Positions 63,028-64,000 of a stretch of DNA of 64,000 bases are shown here, one piece after another. The translations under genes and the position numbers were made by a program. This DNA is from Mycobacterium kiyosense. Its GTDB lineage: Bacteria > Actinomycetota > Actinomycetes > Mycobacteriales > Mycobacteriaceae. Every line of letters starts with the position of its first letter. The stretch's first letter is position 1. The notes beneath the pieces were generated by a model. The model was not told where the DNA came from and did no database searches. It saw nothing but the letters and a program-made list of their open reading frames with translations. The stretch spans positions 4,774,001 to 4,838,000 of the forward strand of contig AP025179.1 of NCBI GenBank assembly GCA_021654635.1, in the 5' to 3' direction.

Positions 63028-63586
63028 TTGCCCCCTCCAACTCCAGCGCCGTCACGGATGCCAATGCCATCTGGGTCAACAGTTCTTCGGCTTGCTTGGC
63101 CCGACGGCCGCCCGGTGGGCGCATCGCCCCGGACAGCAGCAACAACTCCACACCCCTTGTGGCAGTGATGATCTCGTCGGTCGAACGGTCGGGATAGCAG
63201 CGCTGCAGGCAATCGATCCACCGTTGATTGATGCGGCGATGCCTACGGTCGTGCTCGCGGCGGTAGCGCTCGGCGAGGGAACGCTGATCGCGCAGCCAAA
63301 TCGACACCAATCGCTCGTGACTCTTGGCCAGACCCACAAACGCGCGCACGAGTTTGTTCAGCTCGGTGACGGGATCCTCTTCGGGTTCCCCGAGACGAAC
63401 CAGAATGGTGTCCAGGGTCTTGTCGAACAGGGCCGCCAAGATTGCGTCTTTGCTGGGAAAGTGGCGATAGATGGCGGAGCCGGTGGTGCCGGCGGCCTTG
63501 CCGATCTCGTCCACGCCGACACCGTCGAAACTGCGCTCGAAGAACAACTTCTCGGCCGCAGCCAGGATCTTTTCGTCGGGCGTCAC
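63017..63586 (-). CDS. TetR-family regulator
   Basis: A 189-residue repressor: KILAAAEKLFFERSFDGVGV, then DEIGKAAGTTGSAIYRHFPS with the I-Y-R-H-F helix end, then SKDAILAALFDKTL. GTG start at 63586, 12 bases after the stop of the acyl-CoA dehydrogenase gene, so the two form one transcript. KstR2-like group by general look, not assigned. Confidence 0.86.
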   Translation of the reverse strand: MTPDEKILAAAEKLFFERSFDGVGVDEIGKAAGTTGSAIYRHFPSKDAILAALFDKTLDTILVRLGEPEEDPVTELNKLVRAFVGLAKSHERLVSIWLRDQRSLAERYRREHDRRHRRINQRWIDCLQRCYPDRSTDEIITATRGVELLLLSGAMRPPGGRRAKQAEELLTQMALASVTALELEGATKR

Positions 63587-63598
63587 CTCAGCAGCTTC

Positions 63599-64000
63599 TC
63601 ACAAGCCCAGGCCCTGGCCGATGATTACCTTCATGATTTCGCTGGATCCGCCGTAAATCCGGCTTACTCGGCCGTCGAGGTAGGCGTTACCCAACCGGGA
63701 GTCACCGCGCAGCGCAACCGACGGGTTCGACAGCGATAGGCAGCGGTCGACCACCCGGCCCTGCAGCTCGGTGCAGTACAGCTTGGCGATCGCGGCATCG
63801 CTGCCGCTCAGCCGACCTTCGACGTGACGCAGTAACGCCTGGTCGATGAGCGCCTGACCTGCGGCTACCTCGGCCGCGCACTGGGACAGCGTGAATTTGA
63901 CCTCCTGGCCCACCTGGCCATCCTGGTGGTCTTCAAGGGCCCAGGAAAGCGCCGCGACGGCCGCGGCCTGCGAGTTCACCGCGATCGACAACCGCTCCTG
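63599..64000 (-). CDS. Acyl-CoA dehydrogenase, C-terminal part (cut by window edge)
   Basis: The last 133 codons of a FadE-type flavoprotein. ALEDHQDGQVGQEVKFTLSQ, LIDQALLRHVEGRLSGSDAA, IAKLYCTELQGRVVDRCLSL and the C-terminal RIYGGSSEIMKVIIGQGLGL are typical of mycobacterial acyl-CoA dehydrogenases; G-S-S-E-I-M-K takes the place of G-T-N-E-I. The start lies beyond base 64000. Upstream partner of the TetR at 63017. Confidence 0.88.
   Translation of the reverse strand, partial: QERLSIAVNSQAAAVAALSWALEDHQDGQVGQEVKFTLSQCAAEVAAGQALIDQALLRHVEGRLSGSDAAIAKLYCTELQGRVVDRCLSLSNPSVALRGDSRLGNAYLDGRVSRIYGGSSEIMKVIIGQGLGL

Noticed and set aside
1..64000. Mobile elements, CRISPR arrays, tRNA or rRNA genes
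   Set aside because: No transposase, integrase, terminal inverted repeats, regularly spaced repeats or tRNA-like cloverleaf noticed; the only direct repeat of note is the 28-base pair in the P450 remnant.

Overview
The window looks like a chromosomal segment of a mycobacterium or a very close relative. The basis is high G+C DNA carrying an MmpL transporter, a DUF732-type secreted protein, F420-type (LLM) oxidoreductases, P450s, several FadD/FadE/enoyl-CoA hydratase genes and eight TetR regulators, with many ATGA/GTGA start-stop overlaps. I see no tRNA, rRNA, CRISPR array, transposase or phage gene. No stretch longer than 300 bases lacks a gene; the longest gaps are 20434-20725 and 11936-12202.

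Region 1 (1-27.7 kb) is the most unusual. It has five genes or remnants related to the phosphohistidine ('mobile') domain of PEP synthase and rifampicin phosphotransferase (1-1369, 7426-9024, 12203-13831, the remnant 22470-23007, and 23004-25613), plus a short PpdK at 17652-19280. Every intact phosphohistidine gene of the first kind sits beside a gene for a DUF7064/7065-like (lipocalin/CrtC-like) protein (1378, 6511, 13841, 25620; a fifth, 5433, follows a TetR gene). Three of the four intact phosphohistidine proteins lack the ATP-grasp domain that would charge the histidine. Interspersed are a P450, an LLM oxidoreductase, an MmpL, two dehydrogenases, an acyl-CoA dehydrogenase, an epoxide hydrolase, a phytoene-desaturase-like FAD enzyme and a dihydrodipicolinate-reductase-like enzyme. 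Taken together this suggests modification of a hydrophobic, possibly terpenoid or steroid-like, alcohol; that is inference.

Region 2 (27.8-34.1 kb) is a minus-strand operon: SCP2-like protein, FadD, P450, SDR, aldehyde dehydrogenase, 3Fe-4S ferredoxin, TetR. It has the layout of an oxidation route ending in an acid and CoA activation. Region 3 (34.2-45.8 kb) has small integral membrane proteins, a saccharopine-dehydrogenase-like protein, a four-gene operon (LLM, EthD-like, sulfotransferase, DUF1214) under a TetR-like operator, a second FadD/SDR pair and a hotdog thioesterase. Region 4 (45.9-49.8 kb) has a decayed P450, three TetR genes and an AveC-like membrane protein. Region 5 (49.9-59.8 kb) is a tight minus-strand operon for a two-subunit Rieske dioxygenase, FadD, three crotonase-fold proteins, two thiolases, and an HMG-CoA-synthase-like/DUF35 fusion: a CoA-dependent catabolic route for a ring-containing acid. 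Region 6 (59.9-64 kb) has an SDR, a DUF732 protein, another crotonase, an alpha/beta hydrolase, a TetR and the start of a fadE that runs off the edge.

Sequence quality matters here. About a dozen genes are broken by indels in short homopolymers, and nearly all are repaired by removing one base per run; this looks more like sequencing or assembly error than gene decay. Separately, three genes show real loss of sequence: the phosphohistidine gene at 22470, the P450 at 45924 and an SDR stub at 59727. Coordinates of frameshifted genes below span the repaired reading frame.
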